64,000 nucleotides of DNA from CALINB01 sp938045325 (GTDB lineage: Bacteria; Pseudomonadota; Alphaproteobacteria; Rhodospirillales; CALINB01): assembly GCA_038114465.1 (NCBI GenBank), contig JAYNQW010000006.1:1-64000 (forward strand), read 5' to 3'. Position numbers and translations under genes: made by a program. This document shows, in pieces, positions 25,887 through 35,247 of the stretch. Position 1 is the first letter of the stretch. Every line of letters starts with the position of its first letter. The notes beneath the pieces were generated by a model. That model saw only the letters and a list, made by a program, of their open reading frames with translations, was not told where the DNA came from and ran no database searches.

Positions 25887-27368
25887 ATGAACGACGTTCC
25901 CAGTATTCCCTTAGGCTTGCGTGATTCAAAGCTGTTCCATCAACAATGTTATGTGAACGGCCAATGGGTTGATGCCGATGACGGCGGCACCATCGATGTG
26001 ACCAATCCGGCGGACAACGCGGTGCTGGGGACGGTCCCGAATTTCGGAGCGGCGGAAACCCGTAAAGCCATCGAGGCCGCCGATGCGGCATGGCCGGCGT
26101 GGCGCAAGATGCTGGCAAAGGATCGTGCAAATCTACTGCGTAATTGGTTCAACCTAATGATGGAGCACCAAGAGGACTTGGCGCGTCTGATGACGGCGGA
26201 GCAGGGCAAGCCATTAGCCGAATCGATGGGTGAAATCGGTTATGCCGCTTCGTTTGTTGAGTGGTTTGCCGAAGAAGCTAAACGGGTCTACGGCGATACC
26301 ATTCCCCAGCCATGGGACGGCAAACGCATCGTTGTTTTGAAGCAACCGGTCGGCGTGGTCGCTTCGATCACACCGTGGAACTTTCCGGCCGCGATGATCA
26401 CGCGAAAATGCGCACCCGCGTTAGCGGCCGGCTGCCCGGTCGTGATCAAGCCCGCGAGCTTCACACCGTATTCCGCACTGGCTTTGGCCGAATTGGCCGA
26501 GCAGGCCGGTATCCCCGCCGGTATCGTGAACGTGATTACGGGGTCGGCGCGCGACATCGGTGGTGAGATGACATCCAATCCAACCGTGCGAAAACTGTCG
26601 TTTACCGGCTCGACGGAAATCGGCAAAAAGCTTATGGAACAATGCGCCGGTACGGTGAAAAAAATATCCTTGGAGCTCGGCGGCAACGCACCGTTTATTG
26701 TTTTCGACGACGCCGATATTGATGCAGCCGTTCAGGGCGCGATGGCATCGAAGTTCCGTAACACGGGCCAAACCTGTGTTTGCGCCAACCGGATTTATGT
26801 ACAGGACGGTGTTTATGACGAATTTACCAAAAAACTCACGGCGGCAGCGGATGCGATGAAAGTCGGCCCCGGCCTCGAAGGGGAAACCCATCAAGGCCCG
26901 CTGATTGAAATGGCCGGCCTCGAGAAAGTCGAAGAACACGTCGAAGACGCGACGGCGAAAGGTGCCAAGCTCGTGACCGGCGGTAAACGTCACAAACTCG
27001 GCGGCACCTATTACGAGCCGACCGTGCTGACGGATGTGACGTCAGATATGAAAATCGCCCACGAAGAAACATTCGGACCCGTTGCACCCTTGTTCCGTTT
27101 TAAGACTGAAGAAGAGGTGATCGAGCAGGCGAACGACACCGAATACGGCCTCGCGTCATATTTTTATACCAAAGACCTCGGTCGGGCGTGGCGCGTCGCC
27201 GAGGCGCTTGAAAGCGGTATCGTCGCCGTCAACGAGGGCATCTTCTCGACGGAAGTCGCGCCCTTCGGCGGCATGAAGGAATCGGGGATTGGCCGTGAAG
27301 GTTCGAAGTACGGTATCGATGAATTCGTTGAGGTGAAATATATCTGCCTCGGCGGCATCGGTAACTAA
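25887..27368 (+). CDS. gabD: NAD(P)-dependent succinate-semialdehyde dehydrogenase
   Basis: Oxidises succinate semialdehyde to succinate in 4-aminobutyrate breakdown; 493 residues, the normal SSADH length. A strong AGGAGGAG precedes ATG 25887. Signatures: TPWNFPAAMITRKCAPALAA, the cofactor loop TGSTEIGKKL, LELGGNAPFIVFDDADID with the general-base glutamate, and GQTCVCANRIYVQ with the catalytic cysteine, plus a nearby second Cys as in redox-regulated GabD. GMKESGIGREGSKYGI closes the domain. No GABA transaminase is adjacent; gor follows after 14 bp. Confidence 0.9.
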   Translation: MNDVPSIPLGLRDSKLFHQQCYVNGQWVDADDGGTIDVTNPADNAVLGTVPNFGAAETRKAIEAADAAWPAWRKMLAKDRANLLRNWFNLMMEHQEDLARLMTAEQGKPLAESMGEIGYAASFVEWFAEEAKRVYGDTIPQPWDGKRIVVLKQPVGVVASITPWNFPAAMITRKCAPALAAGCPVVIKPASFTPYSALALAELAEQAGIPAGIVNVITGSARDIGGEMTSNPTVRKLSFTGSTEIGKKLMEQCAGTVKKISLELGGNAPFIVFDDADIDAAVQGAMASKFRNTGQTCVCANRIYVQDGVYDEFTKKLTAAADAMKVGPGLEGETHQGPLIEMAGLEKVEEHVEDATAKGAKLVTGGKRHKLGGTYYEPTVLTDVTSDMKIAHEETFGPVAPLFRFKTEEEVIEQANDTEYGLASYFYTKDLGRAWRVAEALESGIVAVNEGIFSTEVAPFGGMKESGIGREGSKYGIDEFVEVKYICLGGIGN

Positions 27369-27382
27369 TGGCGATCACCTGA

Positions 27383-28750
27383 ATGCCTCAATACGACTTT
27401 GATCTCATTACCCTCGGCGCGGGTTCGGGTGGGGTGCGCGCCAGCCGCCTTGCCGGCGGGTACGGCGCGCGCGTCGCCGTTGTCGAGGAAAGTCGCCTGG
27501 GCGGCACCTGTGTCATGCGCGGCTGCGTGCCGAAAAAGCTTCTCGTCTACGGCGCCCACTTCGCCGAAGATTTTGAAGATGCCCGTGGCTTTGGCTGGGA
27601 CGTCGGTGAGCCGACGTTCGATTGGCCGACGTTAATCGCTAACAAGAATAAAGAGCTCGACCGGCTTGAAGGGATTTACGGCCGTATCTTGCGCGACAGC
27701 GGTGTTAACATTATTGAAGGCCGAGGCAAGCTTGCCGATGCGCACACCGTCGAAGTCGCCGGTAAGCATTATACGGCAGAGCGGATCCTCGTGGCCTGCG
27801 GTGGCTGGCCGTCGATGCCGGATGTTCCCGGGATCGAACATGTCATTACATCAAATGAGGCTTTGGATCTGCCTTCTTTACCCGAGAGTATCGTCATCGT
27901 CGGCGGCGGTTATATCGCCGTTGAATTTGCCGGCATCTTCAATGCGCTTGGTGTCGATGTCACCGTTATCATTCGTGCCGGAAACATTTTGCGCGGCTTT
28001 GATGACGATATCCGCAATACCTTGGCGGCGGAGATGGAAAAGAAAGGCATTACGATTTGCCGTGAAACCATCGTGCGTTCGATTGAAAAAAATGAAACCG
28101 GCTATTCCGTTCGGTTGGCCGGCAGTGAAGTTTTAGAAACGGATCTGGTTATGTATGCGACGGGCCGTGCGCCGAACACAAAGGGCATCGGCCTTGAAGA
28201 AGCCGGTGTAAAACTTGAAAAAAATGGATCGGTTTGTGTGAACGATTGGAATCAAAGTTCCGTCGAAAGCGTTTATGCGCTTGGCGATTGTACTGATCGG
28301 GTGCAACTGACACCGGTCGCTATTGCCGAGGGGCGCGCGTTTTCCGAAACGAACTACAACGACAATCCGATTAAAGTCGATTATGCCGACATCCCATCCG
28401 CTGTTTTCTCGACACCGCCGATCGGCACCGTGGGCCTCACCGAAGAACAAGCCCGCGAGAAAGGCCCGATTGATGTTTACATTTCGCGCTTCAAGCCGAT
28501 GAAGCACACGCTTTCGGGCCGCGATGAAACGACCTTAATGAAACTTATCGTCGATCAAAAAACCGATAAGGTGATTGGCTGTCATCTGCTTGGCCCTGAT
28601 TGCCCGGAGATCGCTCAAATTCTCGGCGTGGCTTTGAAATGCGGCGCCACCAAGGCCCAATTCGACGCCACCATCGGCATCCATCCGACGGCGGCCGAAG
28701 AGCTGGTCACCATGCGCGAAAAACGCCCGGATCACGGTTCAAAAACTTAA
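27383..28750 (+). CDS. gor: Glutathione-disulfide reductase
   Basis: FAD- and NADPH-dependent enzyme of 455 residues that regenerates reduced glutathione. The frame starts QYDFDLITLGAGSGGVRASR (FAD-binding GxGxxG) and carries the redox disulfide in GGTCVMRGCVPKKLLVY, the CxxxxxC spacing with arginine found in plant, cyanobacterial and alphaproteobacterial reductases. A second dinucleotide motif is VGGGYIAVEFAG and the C-terminal dimer motif is IGIHPTAAEELVTM with the catalytic His-Glu. Encoded 14 bp after gabD, so co-transcription is likely. Confidence 0.92.
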   Translation: MPQYDFDLITLGAGSGGVRASRLAGGYGARVAVVEESRLGGTCVMRGCVPKKLLVYGAHFAEDFEDARGFGWDVGEPTFDWPTLIANKNKELDRLEGIYGRILRDSGVNIIEGRGKLADAHTVEVAGKHYTAERILVACGGWPSMPDVPGIEHVITSNEALDLPSLPESIVIVGGGYIAVEFAGIFNALGVDVTVIIRAGNILRGFDDDIRNTLAAEMEKKGITICRETIVRSIEKNETGYSVRLAGSEVLETDLVMYATGRAPNTKGIGLEEAGVKLEKNGSVCVNDWNQSSVESVYALGDCTDRVQLTPVAIAEGRAFSETNYNDNPIKVDYADIPSAVFSTPPIGTVGLTEEQAREKGPIDVYISRFKPMKHTLSGRDETTLMKLIVDQKTDKVIGCHLLGPDCPEIAQILGVALKCGATKAQFDATIGIHPTAAEELVTMREKRPDHGSKT

Positions 28751-28881
28751 AAGTCCCGGTTTTCCGCTGATTTCTTGGCAAACCACCGCTTTTTCCTGGA
28801 AAATCCGGGGCTGGCGGCGTATATCGTGGCCTTCCTGGGAACAAGAGATAAGCGGGTCCAGCCCGCAACACGAGGATGACA

Positions 28882-30264
28882 ATGGCGAACAAATGGGCAC
28901 CGGACAGCTGGCGCGGTATGAATATCCTGCAGCAGCCGACGTATCCGGACACGAACTTACTCAGTGATGTAGAAGAACGGCTTAAAAAGTTTCCACCGCT
29001 GGTTTTTGCGGGTGAGGCGCGCCGTCTGAAAGCCGAACTTGCCAAAGCCGCATCAGGCGAGGCCTTTTTGCTGTTGGGGGGCGATTGCGCCGAAAGCTTT
29101 GCCGAGTTTCATCCCGATAACATCCGTGACACATTCCGCGTTCTGTTGCAAATGGCCGTAGTGTTGACCTTCGGGGCCTCAGTGCCGGTCGTGAAAGTTG
29201 GCCGTATGGCGGGCCAATTCGCCAAGCCGCGCTCCGCGCCGACCGAAACGCAGGGCGATGTAACCCTCGATAGTTACCGCGGCGATATTATCAACGGGAT
29301 CGAATTTACCGAGGAAGCGCGTCGGCCTGATCCGGAACGCCTCATTCAGGCTTATAATCAATCGGCGGCGACGCTGAACCTGCTGCGCGCATTTGCGCAA
29401 GGCGGCTACGCGGACTTGCACAAAGTGCATCAATGGAATTTAGGGTTTGTCGAAGACAGTGCTTTGGGCGAGCGCTACCAGGACCTTGCCAACCGGCTCG
29501 ATGAAACATTGGCCTTCATGGCAGCCTGTGGTTTGTCGTCTGATACAACACCACAAATTAGCGAAACCGATTTCTTCACGGCTCATGAGGCTTTGCTTCT
29601 GAACTATGAACAAGCACTAACCCGGATCGATTCGACGACCGGTGATTGGTACGACACGTCGGCGCATTTGTTGTGGATCGGAAACCGGACACGCGATCCG
29701 AACGATGCGCATATGGAGTTTATGCGCGGTATCGCCAATCCGATCGGCATCAAGGCCGGTCCGACGTCCGATCCGGAAGAATTTTTAAAAATTTGCGATA
29801 CGCTCAATCCCGAGAATGAGCCGGGCCGCTTGACGGTGATCGTCCGCATGGGGGCCGATAAAGTGGAGGAATTAGCGCCGCCGCTGATCCGCGCGTTGAC
29901 GCGTGAAGGCAAGAACGTGGTGTGGGTTTGTGATCCCATGCATGAAAACGTGACCACAAGCGCTAACGGTTATAAAACGCGACATTTCGATAATATCTTG
30001 TCCGAGGTTCGTAGCTTCTTTTCCATTCATCAGGCGGAAGGGACCCATGCCGGTGGTGTGCATTTCGAAATGACCGGCCAAGATGTGACCGAATGCGTCG
30101 GCGGTGCCCAAGCAATCACCGAAGCCAACTTAAGCGACCGGTATCACACCCATTGTGATCCGCGTTTGAATGCAAAACAGTCTTTGGAGCTTGCCTTTCT
30201 TTTGGCGGAAACGCTCAAAGAAAACCGGTTGGTTGAACCGAGCCGGGCTGTCGCACAGTCGTAA
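28882..30264 (+). CDS. aroG: Class II 3-deoxy-7-phosphoheptulonate (DAHP) synthase
   Basis: First step of the shikimate pathway, joining phosphoenolpyruvate and erythrose-4-phosphate. 460 residues from ATG 28882, preceded by ACGAGG; ATG 28876 is also in frame. Plant-like class II features are WRGMNILQQPTYPD, LLLGGDCAESFAEF with the metal-binding cysteine, GRMAGQFAKPRS, RTRDPNDAHMEFMRGIANPI, VWVCDPMHENV and FEMTGQDVTECVGG. Class II enzymes are the usual form in alphaproteobacteria. It stands 32 bp before a nicotinate phosphoribosyltransferase gene. Confidence 0.93.
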   Translation: MANKWAPDSWRGMNILQQPTYPDTNLLSDVEERLKKFPPLVFAGEARRLKAELAKAASGEAFLLLGGDCAESFAEFHPDNIRDTFRVLLQMAVVLTFGASVPVVKVGRMAGQFAKPRSAPTETQGDVTLDSYRGDIINGIEFTEEARRPDPERLIQAYNQSAATLNLLRAFAQGGYADLHKVHQWNLGFVEDSALGERYQDLANRLDETLAFMAACGLSSDTTPQISETDFFTAHEALLLNYEQALTRIDSTTGDWYDTSAHLLWIGNRTRDPNDAHMEFMRGIANPIGIKAGPTSDPEEFLKICDTLNPENEPGRLTVIVRMGADKVEELAPPLIRALTREGKNVVWVCDPMHENVTTSANGYKTRHFDNILSEVRSFFSIHQAEGTHAGGVHFEMTGQDVTECVGGAQAITEANLSDRYHTHCDPRLNAKQSLELAFLLAETLKENRLVEPSRAVAQS

Positions 30265-30296
30265 GCGCATCTTAATCAATAATCCGGGGCGTCAGG

Positions 30297-31460
30297 ATGA
30301 ACGATAAAGTCCCGCGTAATTCAAATCACCCATCATCGAATGGTCCGGGCGACGACGTTGCGCAGTGGACCGATCGTTACTTCTTGAAAACCAAGGAAAC
30401 GGTCGGCCGCTTCGGTGACAAAGAAGTGACTTATGCGGTGTTTATGCGCCGTCCTGTCGTTTCTTCTCCCGCCATTATGATGAACTGGCTTGAGGCCGTC
30501 GGCGCCGAGCGGGGTGTCGCGTTTAAAATCGACGTTAATTACCCAGAAGGCGAGTGGGTTGGGGCGGGTGAGCCGCTGCTTTATATCACCGGGTCTTTCT
30601 TTCATCTGGTCGATTTGGAAACGCTGTATCTGCAAAAATTGGGTGCTGCCTGTGTTGCTGCGCATAATGCCCATGCCATGTGCGCGGCTTTGCCGCATGT
30701 GGGGTTCTTGGCCATGGACGCCCGTCACTGCACGGGGCCTGAGATGGCGGAACTCATGGCCTATGCCGCATCAGTCGGATCGAAGTCGGCACAAAAAGAA
30801 ACCGGCGCAAAGGGGTTTATCGGTAACGCCAATGATGCGACGGCGCATTATTTCGGACAAGACCGTGGCCTCGGAACGATGCCTCATGCAGTGATCGGGT
30901 ATGCGGGCTCAACGGTTCGCGCCGCCGAGATGTTTGTCGAAACGTTTCCGGGTGAAGACTTGACCGTACTTGTCGATTACTACGGCCAAGAAGTTACCGA
31001 TACGCTTGATGTTTGTAGGCGGTTTCCCGAATTGGCATCGGCGGGCCGGTTGTCGGTCCGGCTTGATACCCACGGTGGGCGGTTCTTGGAAGGTCTAGGC
31101 CCGCAGGAATCCTATGCGGTGCTTGAGCGTCATGCTCCCGTCGCCGTCAGGCGTTATCGCAATGAAACCGAATTGCGTTATTTAACCGGCACCGGGGTTT
31201 CCGCGGCGGCTATATTTCATGTCCGCGAGAAGCTCAATGAAGCGGGGTTCGATCAAGTTAAAATTGTGGCGACGTCAGGTTTTGATGTAACCAAATGCCG
31301 GGTCATGGCCGATGTCGCGGCCCCCATCGATGTGATCGGCACCGGATCGTACCTGCCAGATACGTGGTCAGAAACCTATGCCACCGCCGACATTGTCTCA
31401 TACGACGGCACCCCGACGGTAAAGGTCGGTCGGGAATTTCTCCTTAAAGAAAAGAAGTAG
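30297..31460 (+). CDS. Nicotinate phosphoribosyltransferase family protein
   Basis: NAD-salvage-type enzyme of 387 residues. It has WTDRYFLKTKETV with the N-terminal Y-F/K of the family, the LYLQKLGAACVAAHNA helix, GFLAMDARHC, and a TIM-barrel-like C-terminal half with LVDYYGQEVTDTL, VRLDTHGGRFLEG, IVATSGFDVTKC and IGTGSYLPD, the phosphate-binding glycine region. It converts nicotinate and PRPP to nicotinate mononucleotide in well-studied members. The compact form resembles the shorter archaeal and alphaproteobacterial type. It ends 10 bp from a convergent gene. Confidence 0.82.
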   Translation: MNDKVPRNSNHPSSNGPGDDVAQWTDRYFLKTKETVGRFGDKEVTYAVFMRRPVVSSPAIMMNWLEAVGAERGVAFKIDVNYPEGEWVGAGEPLLYITGSFFHLVDLETLYLQKLGAACVAAHNAHAMCAALPHVGFLAMDARHCTGPEMAELMAYAASVGSKSAQKETGAKGFIGNANDATAHYFGQDRGLGTMPHAVIGYAGSTVRAAEMFVETFPGEDLTVLVDYYGQEVTDTLDVCRRFPELASAGRLSVRLDTHGGRFLEGLGPQESYAVLERHAPVAVRRYRNETELRYLTGTGVSAAAIFHVREKLNEAGFDQVKIVATSGFDVTKCRVMADVAAPIDVIGTGSYLPDTWSETYATADIVSYDGTPTVKVGREFLLKEKK

Positions 31461-31470
31461 AGAGGCGCCG

Positions 31471-32529
31471 TTACTTTTTAGCTTTCGCTTGGGCGTTTTG
31501 CTTGGCGCGAATATCGTCGATCATTTGTAATGTATCGGCAAGTTCAATAATCGTGTCGACGCCGTATTGTTTGGTGATCGCCAGCCGGCCGCCTTCGGTT
31601 GAGATCGTTTCTTTTAAATCGGTGAGCATGGCATCGAGAATGCGAACCAGCATGCCTTTGGAAAATTGAAACTCTTTTTCCTTTGCATCCGCATCAGCGG
31701 CCGCCGGGGCGAGGTGATCGTTGACCAAGTCGACAAACCATTCGACGCGCCGGTCGAAATTCTTGAAATGAAATGTCATGGCGATTTGAGCATCGAGTGC
31801 CACTTCGCCGGCTTCTTTATCGTAATAGTATTCTTGAAGATCACAGTTATCTTCGTTGCCGTTGCCAAGACGTTTCATAATGCCACGGCACCTGTCTTGA
31901 TATCCGTCCAAAAGCTCTTGGCCCAGCATCATGCCGATGGCCATGTTGAATCCGGGAAGAATTCGCCGCGATACGATGCCGTCTTTAAAGAAGCGGGCAA
32001 ACCGCGAAATCAACAACCGGTTAAACGGCATCGATTTCGGCACGATTTCATCGGATTCTTTTTCGCGAGATTTGAGAAACTGATTGAAGGAGGCCTCGAA
32101 CACGGTTTCGAGTGCGCCCATTTTTTTCTCGAACTCTTCATTTAGGTTCTCGATATCTTCAACGCTCAGCATGCCGCCTTTTTTGCCGGCTTCGAGCTTC
32201 AACCGGTCGGTAAATGATGTCACGACGGTCTGGGCGAGGACCTGGGAATGTTCTTTTGCCGTTTTTGGTGCCGGCGCGGGTGCCGCTTTTGCCGGTGCCG
32301 CTTTTTTAGCAACTTTCTTTTTGACTTTTTTCTTAACTTTTTTGACTGCTTTTATGGGCGCTGGTTGCTGCGGCGGTGCCTCGGTGCCGTCTTTATCTTT
32401 AGCACCATAGACCCGGCCTGAAGCCCCGCGGGTAAACTTCACGGCCTGTTCGTTGCTGGCGTCCTGCTGGTCGGGTTCTTTTGCCATAGTGGGGTCAGAA
32501 TATTGGGGCTCGGCGTCAATTGCCAGCAT
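31471..32529 (-). CDS. Unrecognised protein with Lys/Ala/Pro-rich linker; paralogue of 32570-33406
   Basis: Protein of 352 residues if ATG 32529 is used, or 338 from ATG 32487; neither has a strong ribosome-binding site. The N-terminal 95 residues are disordered, with a lysine run (VKKVKKKVKKKVAKKA) and AAPAKAAPAPAPK. The remaining 250 residues are predicted helical and soluble. VSRRILPGFNMAIGMM and NFDRRVEWFVDLVNDHLAP are shared in order and spacing with the upstream gene, so the two are tandem paralogues. No catalytic signature or membrane segment is visible. I do not recognise the family. The basic linker suggests contact with nucleic acid or membrane, an inference only. Confidence 0.7.
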   Translation of the reverse strand: MLAIDAEPQYSDPTMAKEPDQQDASNEQAVKFTRGASGRVYGAKDKDGTEAPPQQPAPIKAVKKVKKKVKKKVAKKAAPAKAAPAPAPKTAKEHSQVLAQTVVTSFTDRLKLEAGKKGGMLSVEDIENLNEEFEKKMGALETVFEASFNQFLKSREKESDEIVPKSMPFNRLLISRFARFFKDGIVSRRILPGFNMAIGMMLGQELLDGYQDRCRGIMKRLGNGNEDNCDLQEYYYDKEAGEVALDAQIAMTFHFKNFDRRVEWFVDLVNDHLAPAAADADAKEKEFQFSKGMLVRILDAMLTDLKETISTEGGRLAITKQYGVDTIIELADTLQMIDDIRAKQNAQAKAKK

Positions 32530-32569
32530 ACAATCATGGGCGCTGTTTCACCATATACATTCAGATAGG

Positions 32570-33406
32570 TTAGCAGGCCCGGTCAAGCATCTCGATCAGG
32601 CGGCGAATGGCTGCGCAGGCTTTTCGGCCATAGCGGTGTTCAATTTCCCGGGAACCGTCGTCATGGGCGAGTTTGTCGCGAAAGTCGAAGAAGAGAGCGC
32701 GAAGAATCTCAATTAGCCCGGCCTGTTTGAGGGTCCATTGATCGATATTCGTTCCTTCGAAAGCATAATCCTCCGGCGGGGCAAGATTGAGATTGATCAA
32801 ATTGACCAGCCATTGAACGCGCCGGTCGGCATCGCGGAAGGACCAAGCCACCACCGCCATAAGGTCGTCGACTAAATCATTAATGACAGGATCGTTGTAA
32901 AATTCGTTCCAACTAAAGTCCTGGCCCTTTTCTTCCCGGACATTTTTAAGAATGTTTCGTCCGGCAACTTGGCATTGCTGAACGAATTCAGCACCGGCAA
33001 GTTGTTCAAGAGCGAGCATCAGCCCGGGCAGAATACGGCGTGATACGGCACGGTCTTTATCGAGTGATTCATTGGGCGGGAACAAATGCGAGAACCGCTT
33101 AACCAGAACCCGTTCGAAGGCGCGTTTGCGGGATTCGCCGTGCTGTTCAAGCGTGACTTCATCGAGCCACTGTTCAGCGACTTTTTGCGTCCGGTTGAGG
33201 TATCGATTTTTTTCTTCTTTCTTGAATTGACGGGATTGGAATGTGAGTTCCTGCGCGTCAAGCTTCATGGCCGGATTGCTTTTCAGGGCTTGCTGAAGGT
33301 AATCGACGAACAGATCGAGCGTTGCATGTGCTACTTGTTCGCACATGTCGCTCGCGCTGCGGCCCGACTCGTTTTTCTTGAATTTAGCAGTATCTTTTTT
33401 TGGCAT
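32570..33406 (-). CDS. Unrecognised helical protein; paralogue of 31471-32529
   Basis: 278 residues from ATG 33406 (MPKKDTAKFKKNESG); a TTG at 33421 extends the frame. It begins with a short basic stretch, then is predicted to be largely helical and soluble. Segments shared with the downstream gene are RFSHLFPP, VSRRILPGLMLALEQ, EFVQQC and DADRRVQWLVNLINLNLAP, covering about 180 residues. It lacks the Lys/Ala/Pro linker of its partner. The two genes are 40 bp apart on the minus strand and form a self-contained unit between pncB-like and nadE genes. Function unknown. Confidence 0.7.
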   Translation of the reverse strand: MPKKDTAKFKKNESGRSASDMCEQVAHATLDLFVDYLQQALKSNPAMKLDAQELTFQSRQFKKEEKNRYLNRTQKVAEQWLDEVTLEQHGESRKRAFERVLVKRFSHLFPPNESLDKDRAVSRRILPGLMLALEQLAGAEFVQQCQVAGRNILKNVREEKGQDFSWNEFYNDPVINDLVDDLMAVVAWSFRDADRRVQWLVNLINLNLAPPEDYAFEGTNIDQWTLKQAGLIEILRALFFDFRDKLAHDDGSREIEHRYGRKACAAIRRLIEMLDRAC

Positions 33407-33507
33407 TAGCCTAGAGCACAATTTAATTCTTAAAATCTTATTTATGATACCGATAATACCAACCGTACCGCAGTCTGTCTGTGTGCCTCGTCACACCAAA
33501 AAGCCAA

Positions 33508-33536
33508 CGTTGACAGGCCCTTGACTGCCGCCTACC
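33508..33536 (+). promoter_or_regulatory. Candidate promoter for nadE
   Basis: TTGACA at 33508-33513, a 17-bp spacer and TACCCT at 33531-33536 lie 47 bp before the nadE start. The -35 is consensus and the -10 is poor, so support is moderate to low. The divergent unknown pair starts at 33406 on the other side. Confidence 0.4.
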
Positions 33537-33582
33537 CTGCCGCGTTCTAGCCGTTTCGCCGCTTTTTTCGGTTCTGTCTGGC

Positions 33583-35247
33583 ATGACGAAAACATTGAAT
33601 ATTGCCTTAGCCCAACTTAATCCGACGGTCGGGGATGTCGCCAACAACATTGGCCGGCTTCGCCGTGCCCGCCAGGAAGCGGCAGCGGCGGGGGCTGAGC
33701 TTGTTGTGTGCGGCGAGCTGTTTGTTTCCGGTTATCCGCCCGAAGACTTGGTGCTGAAACGGTCGTTTCAGGATCACATGGCGGAAGCGATCACGGCATT
33801 CGCCTCAGAAACCGGTGACGGCGGCCCGGCCATGCTGGTCGGTGTACCGTGGCGGATCGATGATGAACTTTTTAATGCCGTTTTGCTGCTCGATGGCGGG
33901 CAAATTACGGAAATTCGGCTGAAGTATGATCTGCCCAATTATGGGGTCTTCGATGAAAAACGTGTTTTTCGTGCCGGGCCGTTGCCCGATCCCATAACGT
34001 TTCAGGGCGTTTCGCTTGGTATTTTGGTTTGCGAGGATATGTGGACGCCGGCGGTATCGACGCACTTAAAAGAAAAAGGCGCCGAAATACTGATTGTAAT
34101 GAATGGGTCACCATTTGAAGTCGATAAAACGCATATGCGCCGACAATATGCAACAGACCGGGTATCGGAAACATCATTGCCGCTTGTTTATGTTAATCTT
34201 GTCGGCGGACAAGATGAACTGGTCTTCGACGGATCTTCCTTTGTATTGGATGCCAAGGGTCTGACCGTGGTGCAAATGCCGGGTTGGACAGAGAATGTAC
34301 TGCTCACAAAATGGCAGGCATCCGATAATGCCGTTTGGGAATGCGATCCGGTTCCAGGTGGTCCGGCCCTAACGCGGCTTGAAAATATTTATCAGGCGAT
34401 GGTGATGGGCCTGCATGACTATGTCGATAAAAATCATTTCCCCGGTGTCTTGATAGGCCTGTCGGGGGGTATCGATAGCGCCTTAAGTGCGGCTGTTGCG
34501 GTCGACGCGCTGGGTTCGGACCGGGTGCATTGCGTCATGATGCCGTCGCCTTATACATCTCAGGAAAGCCTCGACGATGCAGCCGAAGCCGCACAGCTTT
34601 TAGGTGTGCAGCTGGACACCATCGCCATTGATCCGGCGATGCAGGCGTTTGATACCATGTTGGGCGAGGTCTTCGCCGGTCAGGAAAAAGACACGACCGA
34701 GGAAAACGTTCAAGCCCGGTCGCGCGGTATCACGTTGATGGCCATCTCCAATAAACTGGGCTATATGGTGCTGTCGACCGGCAACAAATCGGAAATGTCG
34801 GTGGGGTATGCAACGTTATACGGTGATATGTGCGGCGGCTATTCCGTGTTAAAGGATATTTATAAGTCTACCGTGTATAAGCTTTCCCATTGGCGGAACG
34901 AAAATTTTTGTGATGGCTTAAAGGGTCCGAAGGGGCGAGTCATCCCGGAACGAATCATTACCAAAGCGCCGTCGGCGGAACTGAAGCCCGATCAAACCGA
35001 TCAGGATTCGCTGCCGCCTTATGATGAATTGGACGCGATATTGCATGCCTTAATCGAAGAAGAAATGGCGGTACGGGAAATTGTCGCCCAAGGCCATGAT
35101 AAAGGTATTGTGGAAAAAGTCTGGCGCATGCTTGACCGCGCCGAATATAAACGCCGGCAAGCTCCGCCGGGTGTTAAAATCACGCCGCGTGCTTTCGGCC
35201 GTGACCGGCGCTATCCGATCACGAATGGATTTACAGGAACGATATGA
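33583..35247 (+). CDS. nadE: Glutamine-dependent NAD+ synthetase
   Basis: Last step of NAD biosynthesis, amidating nicotinate adenine dinucleotide; 554 residues with two domains. The N-terminal nitrilase-type glutaminase shows its Glu-Lys-Cys triad in VCGELFVSGYPPEDL, RLKYDLPNYGVFDE and GILVCEDMW. The C-terminal synthetase has the P-loop GLSGGIDSALSAAVAVDALG and LSTGNKSEMSVGYATLYGDM. The order is complete and of normal length. It overlaps gltX by four bases (ATGA), so the two are translationally coupled. With the nicotinate phosphoribosyltransferase at 30297, two NAD-related genes lie nearby. Confidence 0.94.
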   Translation: MTKTLNIALAQLNPTVGDVANNIGRLRRARQEAAAAGAELVVCGELFVSGYPPEDLVLKRSFQDHMAEAITAFASETGDGGPAMLVGVPWRIDDELFNAVLLLDGGQITEIRLKYDLPNYGVFDEKRVFRAGPLPDPITFQGVSLGILVCEDMWTPAVSTHLKEKGAEILIVMNGSPFEVDKTHMRRQYATDRVSETSLPLVYVNLVGGQDELVFDGSSFVLDAKGLTVVQMPGWTENVLLTKWQASDNAVWECDPVPGGPALTRLENIYQAMVMGLHDYVDKNHFPGVLIGLSGGIDSALSAAVAVDALGSDRVHCVMMPSPYTSQESLDDAAEAAQLLGVQLDTIAIDPAMQAFDTMLGEVFAGQEKDTTEENVQARSRGITLMAISNKLGYMVLSTGNKSEMSVGYATLYGDMCGGYSVLKDIYKSTVYKLSHWRNENFCDGLKGPKGRVIPERIITKAPSAELKPDQTDQDSLPPYDELDAILHALIEEEMAVREIVAQGHDKGIVEKVWRMLDRAEYKRRQAPPGVKITPRAFGRDRRYPITNGFTGTI

